Source: Hyphomicrobiales bacterium (lineage in GTDB: Bacteria > Pseudomonadota > Alphaproteobacteria > Rhizobiales > Rhizobiaceae). Taken from it: a DNA stretch of 34,577 bases. Position numbers and translations under genes: made by a program. This document shows positions 14,950 to 23,841 of this stretch, piece after piece. The notes beneath the pieces were generated by a model that saw only the letters and a list, made by a program, of their open reading frames with translations, searched no databases and was not told where the DNA came from. Location of the stretch: the NCBI GenBank assembly GCA_017305835.1, contig JAFKJY010000096.1, positions 1 to 34,577 on the forward strand. The letters run 5' to 3'. Each line of letters begins with the position of its first letter. The stretch's first letter is position 1.

Positions 14950-16263
14950 ATGAAGCGGACATCGACCATATTCGCACTGTCCAGCGGCGCGCTGCCGAGC
15001 GGCGTCGCCGTCGTGCGCGTGTCGGGGGATGGCGCGGGCCGCGCGGCCGAAGCGCTCTGCGGCGCCCTGCCCCCGCCGCGGCGCCTGACTTTACGCAGGT
15101 TTCTGTCGGAAGACGGCAGCGTGATCGATCGCGGCCTGGTCGCCTACTTCCCTGCCCCCGACAGCTTTACCGGCGAGGATTGCGCCGAGTTCCACGTCCA
15201 TGGCGGCCGCGCGGTGGTCGCGGCGCTGCTTGACCGGCTCGGCGGGCTTGACGACTTCCGCCAGGCCGAGGCCGGCGAGTTCACCCGCCGCGCCTTTCTC
15301 AACGGCAAGCTCGACCTCACGGCGGCCGAGGCCCTGTCCGACCTGATCGCTGCCGAGACGGAAGCGCAGCGGCGGCTGGCCTTCGCCAATGCGGACGGCC
15401 GGCAACGCGCCCTCTATGCCGGCTGGCGCGCGCGGCTGCTGCATGCTCGCGCCATGATCGAGGCCGAGCTGGACTTTTCCGATGAGGGCGACGTCCCTGG
15501 CTCGGTCGCCGCCGCGGTCTGGGCGGACGTCGCGGCGCTGCGGGCGGAGATGGAAAGCCATCTGGCCGGTTTCCGGGCCGCTGAAATCGTCCGTGAAGGC
15601 TTTCGGGTCGCGATCGTCGGCGCGCCGAATGCCGGAAAATCAAGCCTTCTCAATTACTTGGCTGGCCGGGACGTCGCCATTGTCTCCGACGAGCCCGGCA
15701 CGACACGCGACGTGCTGGAGATCTCCCTCGATCTGGGCGGCTCGAAGGTGATTCTTGCCGACACCGCCGGCCTGCGCGCGAAGGCGGGGCGCGTCGAGAT
15801 GATCGGGATTGAACGCGCGCGCCGCACCGCCGCCTTGGCTGATCTTGTGCTGGTGCTGGAAGACGTGACCGATCCGCACCGGGTCGAAGTGCCGGGGGCG
15901 GCTTCCGCGTTGAGGATCGGAACGAAGCTGGATCTCAACAGTGGGGAGTTGGGGCCATACGATCTGGCGATTTCGACGGTGAGCGGCGCGGGCATCGACG
16001 TGCTCCTCTCCGAGATCGAGACCCGCGCTAAGGAGAAGGTCGGCGTTGCGGAGAGTAGGGTGGTGCCGACGCGCCAGAGGCATGTCGATCTGTTGAGGTC
16101 AGCGATAGCGGAGCTTTCCGACGCGCTTGATGATGAAAAGCAACTGGAATTGAGGGCGGAGGGGTTGAGGATCGCGTCTGACGACGTTGGTCGCGTCTCG
16201 GGAGCTATCGATACCGAGGAAATCCTGGGCGCCATCTTCTCGACGTTCTGTATCGGCAAGTGA
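14950..16263 (+). CDS. mnmE: tRNA uridine-5-carboxymethylaminomethyl modification GTPase MnmE (TrmE)
   Basis: Works with MnmG to modify U34 of certain tRNAs. 437 residues. N-terminal folate-binding domain (STIFALSSGALPSGVAVVRVSG, FTGEDCAEFHVHGG, EAGEFTRRAFLNGKLDLTAAEAL). G domain: G1 GAPNAGKS at 224-231, G2 DEPGTTRD at 247-254, G3 DTAG at 271-274, and GTKLD standing for the NKxD box (first Asn replaced by Gly-Thr). The C-terminus ends CIGK (434-437), with the functional Cys. ATG 14950 is chosen since GGGAG stands six bases upstream; ATG 14938 is in frame but sits in an inverted repeat. The stop codon is the start of the first parS site. Confidence 0.95.
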   Translation: MKRTSTIFALSSGALPSGVAVVRVSGDGAGRAAEALCGALPPPRRLTLRRFLSEDGSVIDRGLVAYFPAPDSFTGEDCAEFHVHGGRAVVAALLDRLGGLDDFRQAEAGEFTRRAFLNGKLDLTAAEALSDLIAAETEAQRRLAFANADGRQRALYAGWRARLLHARAMIEAELDFSDEGDVPGSVAAAVWADVAALRAEMESHLAGFRAAEIVREGFRVAIVGAPNAGKSSLLNYLAGRDVAIVSDEPGTTRDVLEISLDLGGSKVILADTAGLRAKAGRVEMIGIERARRTAALADLVLVLEDVTDPHRVEVPGAASALRIGTKLDLNSGELGPYDLAISTVSGAGIDVLLSEIETRAKEKVGVAESRVVPTRQRHVDLLRSAIAELSDALDDEKQLELRAEGLRIASDDVGRVSGAIDTEEILGAIFSTFCIGK

Positions 16264-16276
16264 TTCACGTGAAACA
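16261..16276. promoter_or_regulatory. parS site 1 (ParB binding), overlapping the mnmE stop codon
   Basis: TGATTCACGTGAAACA, 15 of 16 to the consensus TGTTTCACGTGAAACA. The first three bases are the mnmE stop. The one substitution creates GATTC (16262-16266), a GANTC methylation site of the CcrM type. Confidence 0.9.
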
Positions 16277-16304
16277 ACGAGGGCTTTGGCCGGTCCGGCT
16301 CTCA

Positions 16305-16320
16305 TGATTCACGTGAAACA
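16305..16320. promoter_or_regulatory. parS site 2
   Basis: TGATTCACGTGAAACA, identical to site 1, 44 bases downstream in the mnmE-mnmG gap. Also holds GATTC (16306-16310). Confidence 0.9.
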
Positions 16321-16364
16321 CGCCGTAGCGCCGATAGCGCTGACGCGAAAACCGCACAAACATC

Positions 16365-16380
16365 GGTTTCACGTGAAACA
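16365..16380. promoter_or_regulatory. parS site 3
   Basis: GGTTTCACGTGAAACA, 15 of 16 to consensus, 60 bases after site 2 and 64 bases before the mnmG ATG. The inner 14-base palindrome GTTTCACGTGAAAC is perfect. Confidence 0.93.
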
Positions 16381-16443
16381 ATGGCGGGACCTCTTGACTC
16401 GCGGGCAGGTTAGGACAACTCGTCGGCCTGACTGGAGATTCAT

Positions 16444-18312
16444 ATGCGTTACGACGTGATTGTCATCGGCGGCGGGCATGCCGGCTGCGAGGCCGCGGCC
16501 GCTTCCGCGCGCGCCGGCGCCAAGACGGCGCTCGTCACGCTGGATGCATCTAAGATCGGTGTCATGTCCTGCAATCCGGCGATCGGCGGGCTCGGCAAGG
16601 GTCATCTCGTCCGCGAGATCGACGCGCTCGACGGGCTGATGGGCCGCATGGCCGACGAAGCGGGGATCCAGTTCCGTATGCTCAATCGCCGCAAGGGTCC
16701 CGCAGTGCGGGGCCCGCGAACGCAGGCCGACCGCAAGCTCTACCGGCAGGCCGTGCAGGCGGCGATCGAGGCACAGGATGGATTGTCTGTGGTCGCCGGA
16801 GAAGTCGTCTCGCTCTCGATTGTTGAGGGTAGTGTGACTGGCGTAGGGCTTGCTGACGGAACCGAACTTTCGGCCGGGGCGGTGGTGCTGACGACGGGGA
16901 CCTTCCTGCGGGGCCTCATCCATATCGGGGACCGCCGCATCCAGGCCGGGCGCGTCAACGAGAAGGCGGCCATGCAGCTTTCCGCGACGATCGCGCAGGC
17001 CGGCTTTCGTCTCGGCCGTCTGAAGACGGGGACGCCGCCGCGGCTCGACGGCCGCACGATCGATTGGGTTTCACTCGACAGCCAGGCGGCGGATGAAGAT
17101 CCCGTCCCGTTCTCGCTGATGACGGACCGAATCGCGCAGCCGCAGATCGAATGCGGCATCACCCGCACGACCGAGGCGACGCATCGGGTCATCCGCGACA
17201 ATCTCCATCGCTCGGCCATGTATTCGGGCTCCATCGAGGGCATCGGCCCGCGCTACTGCCCGTCGATCGAGGACAAGATCGTCAAGTTCGGCGAGCGCGA
17301 CGGGCATCAGATCTTCCTGGAACCCGAAGGCCTGGACGACGACACCGTCTATCCGAACGGGATCTCCACCTCGCTTCCCGAAGACGTCCAGCTCGAAATC
17401 CTGAAGACAATCCCGGGCCTGGAGCGCGCGACCATGCTGCAACCCGGCTACGCGATCGAATACGACCATGTCGATCCGCGCGATCTCCGGCCCAGCCTCG
17501 AATCGCGGCCGGTGCGCGGCCTGTTCATGGCCGGGCAGATCAACGGCACGACCGGCTACGAGGAAGCCGGCGCGCAGGGAATCCTCGCCGGCATCAACGC
17601 GGCGCGGCGGGCGGGCGGGTCCGAGCCGATCGAAATCAGCCGCACCGAAGCCTATATCGGGGTGATGGTCGACGACCTGACCAGCCGCGGCGTCACCGAA
17701 CCGTACCGGATGTTCACGTCGCGGGCGGAGTTCCGGTTGTCGCTGCGTGCCGACAACGCCGACGAGCGTCTGACGCCGCTGGCCGAGCGCCTGGGGGTCG
17801 CCTCGGCCGCACGGCTGGCGCGCTTCAGAGCGCGGGAGGAGAAACTCAACGCCGCCCGGGCGTTGGCCCGGAGCGTTAACCTTACCCCGAACGAGGCCGG
17901 TCGTTTCGGGCTCGAACTGAAACTCGACGGGGTGCGGCGGTCAGCTTACGACCTGTTGTCCCATCCGGATGTCGATCTCCCTCGTCTGGCAGCGATCTGG
18001 CCGGAGCTGAGCGCCATCGAGCCGTCAGCGGCAGAGGCGCTGGAAACCGAGGCGCGATATGCCGTCTATCTCGACCGGCAGCGGAGCGAGGCGGAGCAGA
18101 TTCGGCGGGAAGAGCAGACGCAGATCCCGCAGGCGATTGATTTCTCGCGGGTTTCCGGTCTTTCCAATGAGCTCAAACAGAAGCTATCGACGCGGCGGCC
18201 CCGGACGATCGCCGAGGCGCAGCGGATCGACGGCATGACGCCCGCCGCGCTTGGCATCGTCATCGCCTGCATCCGACAGTCCGAGGTCGAGGCGCGCAGG
18301 GGCGCCGCTTGA
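16444..18312 (+). CDS. mnmG: tRNA uridine-5-carboxymethylaminomethyl modification enzyme MnmG (GidA)
   Basis: FAD-dependent partner of MnmE in wobble-uridine modification. 622 residues, normal length. FAD-binding VIVIGGGHAGCEAA near 5-18, SCNPAIGGLGKGHLVREIDALDG, MLNRRKGPAVRGPRTQADR, LKTGTPPRLDGRTIDW (GidA signature), PGYAIEYDHVDPRDL, and the second signature AGQINGTTGYEEAGAQG, which belongs to the conserved cofactor region. The C-terminal helical domain contains SGLSNELKQKL and RIDGMTPAAL. GGAG at 16434-16437 supports the ATG at 16444. The 180-base gap before it holds three parS sites. The TGA overlaps the first possible rsmG start. Confidence 0.97.
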   Translation: MRYDVIVIGGGHAGCEAAAASARAGAKTALVTLDASKIGVMSCNPAIGGLGKGHLVREIDALDGLMGRMADEAGIQFRMLNRRKGPAVRGPRTQADRKLYRQAVQAAIEAQDGLSVVAGEVVSLSIVEGSVTGVGLADGTELSAGAVVLTTGTFLRGLIHIGDRRIQAGRVNEKAAMQLSATIAQAGFRLGRLKTGTPPRLDGRTIDWVSLDSQAADEDPVPFSLMTDRIAQPQIECGITRTTEATHRVIRDNLHRSAMYSGSIEGIGPRYCPSIEDKIVKFGERDGHQIFLEPEGLDDDTVYPNGISTSLPEDVQLEILKTIPGLERATMLQPGYAIEYDHVDPRDLRPSLESRPVRGLFMAGQINGTTGYEEAGAQGILAGINAARRAGGSEPIEISRTEAYIGVMVDDLTSRGVTEPYRMFTSRAEFRLSLRADNADERLTPLAERLGVASAARLARFRAREEKLNAARALARSVNLTPNEAGRFGLELKLDGVRRSAYDLLSHPDVDLPRLAAIWPELSAIEPSAAEALETEARYAVYLDRQRSEAEQIRREEQTQIPQAIDFSRVSGLSNELKQKLSTRRPRTIAEAQRIDGMTPAALGIVIACIRQSEVEARRGAA

Positions 18313-18980
18313 GCATGGATCGGCGCACAGGCCTCGAAGAAATCGCCGGTCCGGTTTCACGTGAAACATTCGAGGGGCTGGAGCGATTCGAGGCCGCCTT
18401 TCGCCGCTGGTCGGCGCGAATCAACCTGGCTGCGCCGTCGACGCTTCCGCATCTGTGGGAGCGTCATATCCTCGACAGCGCTCAGCTCCTCCGGCTCGCA
18501 CCTGCGGCGCTCCGCTGGCTCGATCTAGGCTCGGGTGGCGGCTTCCCCGGGGCGGTGGTCGCGATCCTGCTGCGCGACAGGCCGGGCGCAAGGATCGATC
18601 TCGTAGAGAGCAATGCCAAGAAGGGCGCGTTCCTGAAAACGGTTTTGGGCGAGGCCGAGGCGCCGGCGCGGGTCCATGTGGCGCGGATCGAGGCTTTCGA
18701 GGGCGCTGGGGGCGGGTATGACATCGTGACGGCGCGGGCGCTGGCGCCGCTGGCGCCGCTGCTCGATCTCGCTTCGCCCTGGCTGACGGAAGGCGCCAGG
18801 GCACTGTTCCACAAAGGGCGGGATTACCGCCGCGAGGTGGAAGAAAGCCTTAACGACTGGCAATTCGATCTGGTAGAACATCGCAGCGCCATCGATCCCG
18901 AGAGCGTGATCCTCGAAATCTCGGGGTTGCGGCGCAGAGAGACCATCGCCGTTAAGACGGCGCGAATGCGGCAAACATGA
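18309..18980 (+). CDS. rsmG: 16S rRNA (guanine-N7)-methyltransferase RsmG (GidB)
   Basis: Methylates G527 of 16S rRNA using S-adenosylmethionine. 223 residues from TTG 18309; AGGGG is six bases before it. ATG 18315, two codons later, is the alternative. The methyltransferase fold is clear: LWERHILDSAQLL, SAM loop WLDLGSGGGFPGAVVAI, IDLVESNAKKGAFLK, YDIVTARALAPLAPLL and FHKGRDY. Residues PVSRET near 15-20 are encoded by the fourth parS site, which constrains the coding sequence. It overlaps mnmG at its start and parA at its end (ATGA), giving a tight mnmG-rsmG-parA order. Confidence 0.95.
   Translation: MSMDRRTGLEEIAGPVSRETFEGLERFEAAFRRWSARINLAAPSTLPHLWERHILDSAQLLRLAPAALRWLDLGSGGGFPGAVVAILLRDRPGARIDLVESNAKKGAFLKTVLGEAEAPARVHVARIEAFEGAGGGYDIVTARALAPLAPLLDLASPWLTEGARALFHKGRDYRREVEESLNDWQFDLVEHRSAIDPESVILEISGLRRRETIAVKTARMRQT
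18353..18368. promoter_or_regulatory. parS site 4, inside rsmG
   Basis: GGTTTCACGTGAAACA, 15 of 16 to consensus with a perfect inner palindrome, coding for VSRET of RsmG. About 2 kb from the mnmE-mnmG cluster and 0.6 kb before parA. Confidence 0.93.
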
Positions 18981-19765
18981 CCACGCGCATCATCACCATC
19001 GCCAATCAGAAGGGCGGCGTCGGCAAGACGACCACCGCCATCAACCTCGCCACCGCGCTCGCCGCGATCGGCGAGCGGGTGCTCATCATCGACCTCGACC
19101 CGCAGGGCAATGCGAGTACCGGGCTCGGCATCGACCGGCAGGAGCGCTCCGTCTCCTCCTACGACCTCATGGTCGGCGAGGCCGACGTCGCCCGCGCGGC
19201 GATCCCGACCGCCGTGCCCGGCCTGTCGATCATCGCCTCGACGATGGACCTGCTCGGCGTGGAGATGGAGATCGCGGCGGCGCAGGACCGCGTGCTGAAG
19301 CTGCGCAAGGCGCTGCGTGAGGCAAGCCAACCCATTGATTTCACTTATGTTCTTATCGACTGCCCGCCGTCGCTCAACCTGTTGACGCTGAATGCGATGG
19401 CGGCCGCCGATTCGGTGCTGGTGCCGCTGCAGTGCGAGTTCTTCGCGCTGGAAGGCCTGAGCCAGCTCCTGTCGACGGTGGAGCGGGTGCGCGCCTCGAT
19501 CAATCCGCAACTGACGATCCAGGGGATCGTCATGACCATGTTCGACGGTCGCAACAACCTTGCCAACCAGGTCGTCGACGACGTCCGCTCGCACATGGGC
19601 GACAAGGTCTACCAGACGATCATCCCGCGCAACGTGCGCGTCTCGGAGGCGCCGTCGCACGGCAAGCCGGCGATCCTCTACGACCTCAAATGCGCCGGCA
19701 GCCAGGCCTATCTGCAGCTCGCCTCGGAGGTGATCCGCCGCGAGCGCCAGTTGCGCGCCGCCTGA
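18977..19765 (+). CDS. parA: Chromosome partitioning ATPase ParA (Soj)
   Basis: 262 residues. ParA/MinD family ATPase whose ATP-bound dimers coat the nucleoid and move the ParB-parS complex to the pole. Deviant Walker A KGGVGKTTT at 12-20 with the signature Lys12; VLIIDLDPQGNASTGLG is the A' motif, and YVLIDCPPSLNLLTLNAM is Walker B. The specific C-terminal AIPRNVRVSEAPSHG-like stretch (IIPRNVRVSEAPSHGKPAI) is typical of chromosomal ParA. No long N-terminal HTH, so this is the chromosomal rather than the plasmid type Ia form. The ATG overlaps the rsmG stop (ATGA). Confidence 0.97.
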   Translation: MTTRIITIANQKGGVGKTTTAINLATALAAIGERVLIIDLDPQGNASTGLGIDRQERSVSSYDLMVGEADVARAAIPTAVPGLSIIASTMDLLGVEMEIAAAQDRVLKLRKALREASQPIDFTYVLIDCPPSLNLLTLNAMAAADSVLVPLQCEFFALEGLSQLLSTVERVRASINPQLTIQGIVMTMFDGRNNLANQVVDDVRSHMGDKVYQTIIPRNVRVSEAPSHGKPAILYDLKCAGSQAYLQLASEVIRRERQLRAA

Positions 19766-19810
19766 GCCGATTCGCATGCGTAACGATCCCGCATCACGAC
19801 TGGAACCGCG

Positions 19811-20686
<876 letters not shown>

Positions 20687-20719
20687 ACCCACGCGTAAGG
20701 CTTCGGCGAGCGGCTCCTG

Positions 20720-21889
20720 TCAGCTCGCGGCCCGGCGCGCCGGGCATGGGGCGACGCGCACGCAGTCGCGTCCCGAATTCTTGGCCAGATAGAGCGCCTG
20801 GTCGGCGCGCCTGAACAGGTCGTCGATCGTCTCGTCGGTCGTGACCTCGGCGATGCCGAAGCTCGCGGTGACCTGCATGCCGTTCGGCAGGCCGAGCGCG
20901 GTGGTGGTCGAGAACGCGATGCGGATGCCCTCGGCGAGCAGGCGCGCCGTCACCGCGTCGGCATTCTCCAGCAGCAGCGCGAATTCCTCGCCGCCGATGC
21001 GGCCGACGGCATGCTGCCCTTCGGTGGCGCCGGTCAGGCAATCGGCGAAATGCCGGATCACCCGGTCGCCGACGGCATGGCCGTAGCGGTCGTTGATCGA
21101 CTTGAAGCGGTCGATGTCGCAGATGATCAGGGCGGCCGGCGTGCCCGGCGTCCGCGCGGCGAAGGCGGTGTGCAGGCCGGCCTCGAAGCCGCGCCGGTTG
21201 AGCAGGCCGGACAGCAGGTCGGTCTCGGACTTCTGCCGCAGCTCTTCCATCACGTCGAGGACGATGGCCGTGATGATCGTCATCGCGAACAGCAGCAGGA
21301 ACAGCGAGCCGGTGAAGACGAGGGTGATCCAGTAGAGCGAGCTGTTGAAGTCGTCGAGCGTGGCATAGGGTCCTTCCAGCCATATCGCCACGATCGGGCG
21401 AGGAAAGAAGGACAGCCCGGAGAACAGCATGACGGCGAGGAGCAGCCAGTCGATCGGCTTCTTGTCGGGGACCTTGCGCAGCTCCGTCGCGAACAGCAGC
21501 GCGATCGTGCCGAGCGTGAAGTTCATCAGATAGATGCGCCAGGTGATGTCGGGCTGGACGAAGAAGAACCAGGAGAAGGCGGCGAAGCCCGTCGCGGCGA
21601 CGAACACGATCGGACGCATCGGCGGCACGCGGCTGTAGCGCTCGAGCGCGCCGGTCGAGATGGCGATCGCGGCGAGCACGAACAGGCCGTTGGACATCAG
21701 CCGCGAGGCGGTGTCGCCGATCGGCGAGAAATACTGGAGCAGGAAGGCGGCGGCGAAGGCGAGGTATCCGCCCGCCAGACGCAGGATGTAGCGGCGTTGG
21801 CGCTGGGCATGCCAGAGCACGGCGAAAGCGGCCGCGAAGATCAGCGCCATCGCGGGGTTGATCAGCGCAATGAAGTCTCCCTTGTCCAC
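20720..21889 (-). CDS. Membrane-anchored diguanylate cyclase (GGDEF domain)
   Basis: 389 residues. The N-terminal half has six or seven hydrophobic segments (for example ALINPAMALIFAAAFAVLW, LAGGYLAFAAAFLLQYF, WLLLAVMLFSGLSFF, LVFTGSLFLLLFAMTIITAI). The C-terminal GGDEF domain runs from about residue 225: DLLSGLLNRRGFE, CDIDRFKSINDRYGHAVGD and the active GGEEF at 299-303, so c-di-GMP synthesis from two GTP is expected. No RxxD inhibitory I-site is seen five residues before GGEEF, so product inhibition may be lacking. The start is GTG at 21889. It is convergent with parB, where other rhizobial genes commonly stand, so this is a synteny change. The sensed signal is unknown. Confidence 0.9.
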   Translation of the reverse strand: MDKGDFIALINPAMALIFAAAFAVLWHAQRQRRYILRLAGGYLAFAAAFLLQYFSPIGDTASRLMSNGLFVLAAIAISTGALERYSRVPPMRPIVFVAATGFAAFSWFFFVQPDITWRIYLMNFTLGTIALLFATELRKVPDKKPIDWLLLAVMLFSGLSFFPRPIVAIWLEGPYATLDDFNSSLYWITLVFTGSLFLLLFAMTIITAIVLDVMEELRQKSETDLLSGLLNRRGFEAGLHTAFAARTPGTPAALIICDIDRFKSINDRYGHAVGDRVIRHFADCLTGATEGQHAVGRIGGEEFALLLENADAVTARLLAEGIRIAFSTTTALGLPNGMQVTASFGIAEVTTDETIDDLFRRADQALYLAKNSGRDCVRVAPCPARRAAS

Positions 21890-22144
21890 GTCGCCGTTCC
21901 GCCCCGAAACACCACGTGGCGGACTCTATCGGCCAAGCACGAACAAGCGGTTAAGACGCAACCCCCGGTAGGTTGCGGTTGCGCAGCCGGATCGATGCAC
22001 TGGGAGGATATATTCTATAATGTAATCAATATCTTATGGGAATATAACCGATGCCCGGCAGCGCGCGCTCCTTTAGGGACCGGCGTCGACCCGGTGAGAT
22101 TCATCGCGTCCGGACATGCTCGCTGCGAGAGCGGGTGAGCCGGT
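21890..22144. other. Intergenic region upstream of the diguanylate cyclase with an AT-rich island
   Basis: No supported gene. Holds a 7-base hairpin (CGCAACC 21957-21963, GGTTGCG 21971-21977), an AT-rich island at about 22005-22048 that is unlike the surrounding DNA, and a 7-base inverted repeat inside it (TATATTC 22009-22015, GAATATA 22040-22046). A 47-codon rightward frame (21995-22138, starting MHWEDIFYNV) crosses the island but has no ribosome site. Confidence 0.5.
22014..22042 (-). promoter_or_regulatory. Possible promoter of the diguanylate cyclase gene
   Basis: Minus-strand TTCCCA (22042-22037), 17 bases, TATAGA (22019-22014), within the AT-rich island about 125 bases upstream of the GTG start. 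Fair match only. Confidence 0.35.
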
Positions 22145-22175
22145 GAAAAAATGCCCGCCCCAAATCGGGACGGGC
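22145..22175 (-). terminator. Intrinsic terminator of leuC
   Basis: Minus strand: GCCCGTCCC (22175-22167), five-base loop, GGGGCGGGC (22161-22153), then ATTTTTTC. Nine-pair stem with one G-T pair, about 40 bases after the leuC stop. Confidence 0.85.
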
Positions 22176-22214
22176 AGCAGCGGACAGCGATGGCGTTCGG
22201 GAAGAGCCCGGTCG

Positions 22215-23624
22215 CTAGAGCCACTCGCGGATGTCGACGAAATGGCCGGCGATCGCGGCGGCCGCGGCCATCGCGGGCGACACGAGGTGAGTGCGGCCCT
22301 TGAAGCCCTGGCGGCCCTCGAAATTACGGTTCGAGGTGGAGGCGCAGCGCTCCTGCGGCTTCAGCCGGTCGTCGTTCATGGCCAGGCACATCGAGCAGCC
22401 CGGCTCGCGCCAGTCGAAGCCGGCGGCGACGAAGATCCTGTCCAGCCCCTCGGCCTCGGCCTGCGCCTTCACGAGGCCGGAGCCCGGCACGATCATGGCG
22501 TCGACGCGCGGGTTGACCGTCCTGCCCTCGACCACCCTGGCGACGGCGCGCAGGTCCTCGATGCGGCCGTTGGTGCAGGAGCCGATGAAGACGCGGTCGA
22601 CCGTGATGTCGGTCATCTTGGTGCCCGGCGTCAGGCCCATATATTCGAGCGCGCGCTTCTTGGAGTTGCGCTTGTTCTCGTCGGCGATCTCGTCCGGGTC
22701 CGGCACCACGCCGGTGACGGCGGCGACGTCCTCGGGCGAGGAGCCCCAGGTGACGATCGGCGGCAGGTTGGCGGCGTCGAGCACGACGACCTTGTCGAAA
22801 TGCGCGCCCTCGTCGGTCTTCAGCGTCCGCCAGTAGTCGAGCGCCATGTCCCAGGCCTTGCCCTGCGGCGCGCGCGGCTTGTCCTTCACATAGGCGAAGG
22901 TGGTCTCGTCGGGCGCGATCAGGCCGGCCCGCGCCCCGCCCTCGATCGACATGTTGCAGACCGTCATGCGGCCTTCCATCGACAGCGAGCGGATCGCCTC
23001 GCCGGCATATTCGATGACGTAGCCGGTGCCGCCGGCGGTGCCGATCTCGCCGATGATGGCGAGGATGATGTCCTTGGCGGTGACGCCGGCCGGAAGCTGG
23101 CCGTCGACGCGCACCAGCATGTTCTTGGCCTTGCGCTGGATCAGCGTCTGCGTCGCCAGCACATGCTCGACCTCGGAGGTGCCGATGCCGTGCGCCAGCG
23201 CGCCGAAGGCGCCATGCGTGGAGGTGTGGCTGTCGCCGCAGACGATCGTCATGCCGGGCAGGGTGAAGCCCTGCTCGGGGCCGATGATATGGACGATGCC
23301 CTGGCGGCGATCCTTCTCGGAATAGTATTCGACGCCGAAGTCGGCGGCGTTCTTCGCCAGCGCTTCGACCTGGATGCGGCTTTCCTCGTTCTTGATGCCG
23401 TTCACCCGGTCGGGCGAGGTCGGAACGTTGTGGTCGACCACGGCGAGGGTCTTCTCCGGATGGCGGACCTTTCTGCCGGCCATGCGCAAGCCCTCGAAGG
23501 CCTGCGGGCTGGTCACCTCGTGGACGAGGTGGCGGTCGATGTAGAGCAGGCAGGTGCCGTCGTCCTGGCGGTCGACGACGTGGTCGTCGAAGATCTTGTC
23601 ATAGAGCGTACGCGGAGCGTTCAT
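22215..23624 (-). CDS. leuC: 3-isopropylmalate dehydratase large subunit
   Basis: 469 residues; isomerises 2- to 3-isopropylmalate in leucine synthesis together with LeuD (not in the window). Aconitase-type 4Fe-4S ligands are Cys350 (GSCTNG), Cys410 and Cys413 (CSMC). Other signatures: RTLYDKIFDDHVV at the start, VCGDSHTSTHGAFGALAHGIGTSEVEHVLATQ, GARAGLIAPDETT and SNRNFEGRQG. The ATG at 23624 gives the standard MNAPRTLYDK beginning; no strong ribosome site is seen. A 65-base gap with a GCCGGC hairpin (23660-23676) separates it from the small ORF upstream, which could be co-transcribed. Confidence 0.96.
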   Translation of the reverse strand: MNAPRTLYDKIFDDHVVDRQDDGTCLLYIDRHLVHEVTSPQAFEGLRMAGRKVRHPEKTLAVVDHNVPTSPDRVNGIKNEESRIQVEALAKNAADFGVEYYSEKDRRQGIVHIIGPEQGFTLPGMTIVCGDSHTSTHGAFGALAHGIGTSEVEHVLATQTLIQRKAKNMLVRVDGQLPAGVTAKDIILAIIGEIGTAGGTGYVIEYAGEAIRSLSMEGRMTVCNMSIEGGARAGLIAPDETTFAYVKDKPRAPQGKAWDMALDYWRTLKTDEGAHFDKVVVLDAANLPPIVTWGSSPEDVAAVTGVVPDPDEIADENKRNSKKRALEYMGLTPGTKMTDITVDRVFIGSCTNGRIEDLRAVARVVEGRTVNPRVDAMIVPGSGLVKAQAEAEGLDRIFVAAGFDWREPGCSMCLAMNDDRLKPQERCASTSNRNFEGRQGFKGRTHLVSPAMAAAAAIAGHFVDIREWL

Positions 23625-23688
23625 GGGGTCTGGCTTTCGTGAGTGAAACGGGCTGGCGAGCCGGCGCGGGGCCGGCATTGGCGGCCGA

Positions 23689-23817
23689 TCAGCCGAGCCG
23701 GGCGAGCAGGGCGCCCGAGACGCGCGCGAAGAAGCGGGCCGGCAGGCGCTTGCGGTCCTGCAGCACGAAGCGCTTGTAGCTCGGATTGCCGAAAAGCTCT
23801 TCCATGCCGCGGCTCAT
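23689..23817 (-). CDS. Small ORF, 42 residues, between the acyltransferase and leuC
   Basis: Begins MSRGMEELFGNPSYKRFVLQ and continues with a basic, amphipathic part (DRKRLPARFFARVSGALLARLG). Composition (Phe, Tyr, Asn, Lys in sensible positions, amphipathic C-terminal helix) looks like protein rather than antisense noise. Start is ATG 23817 or the internal ATG 23805; ribosome sites are poor. It lies 24 bases after the acyltransferase stop and 65 before leuC, all leftward. I do not recognise a family. Confidence 0.5.
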   Translation of the reverse strand: MSRGMEELFGNPSYKRFVLQDRKRLPARFFARVSGALLARLG

Positions 23818-23841
23818 ACCAAGCTTTTGGACCGGCGGCAA

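Noticed and set aside
22016..22021. TATAAT on the plus strand as a rightward promoter
   Set aside because: No -35 element at 16-18 bases and no rightward gene follows before leuC, which is leftward.
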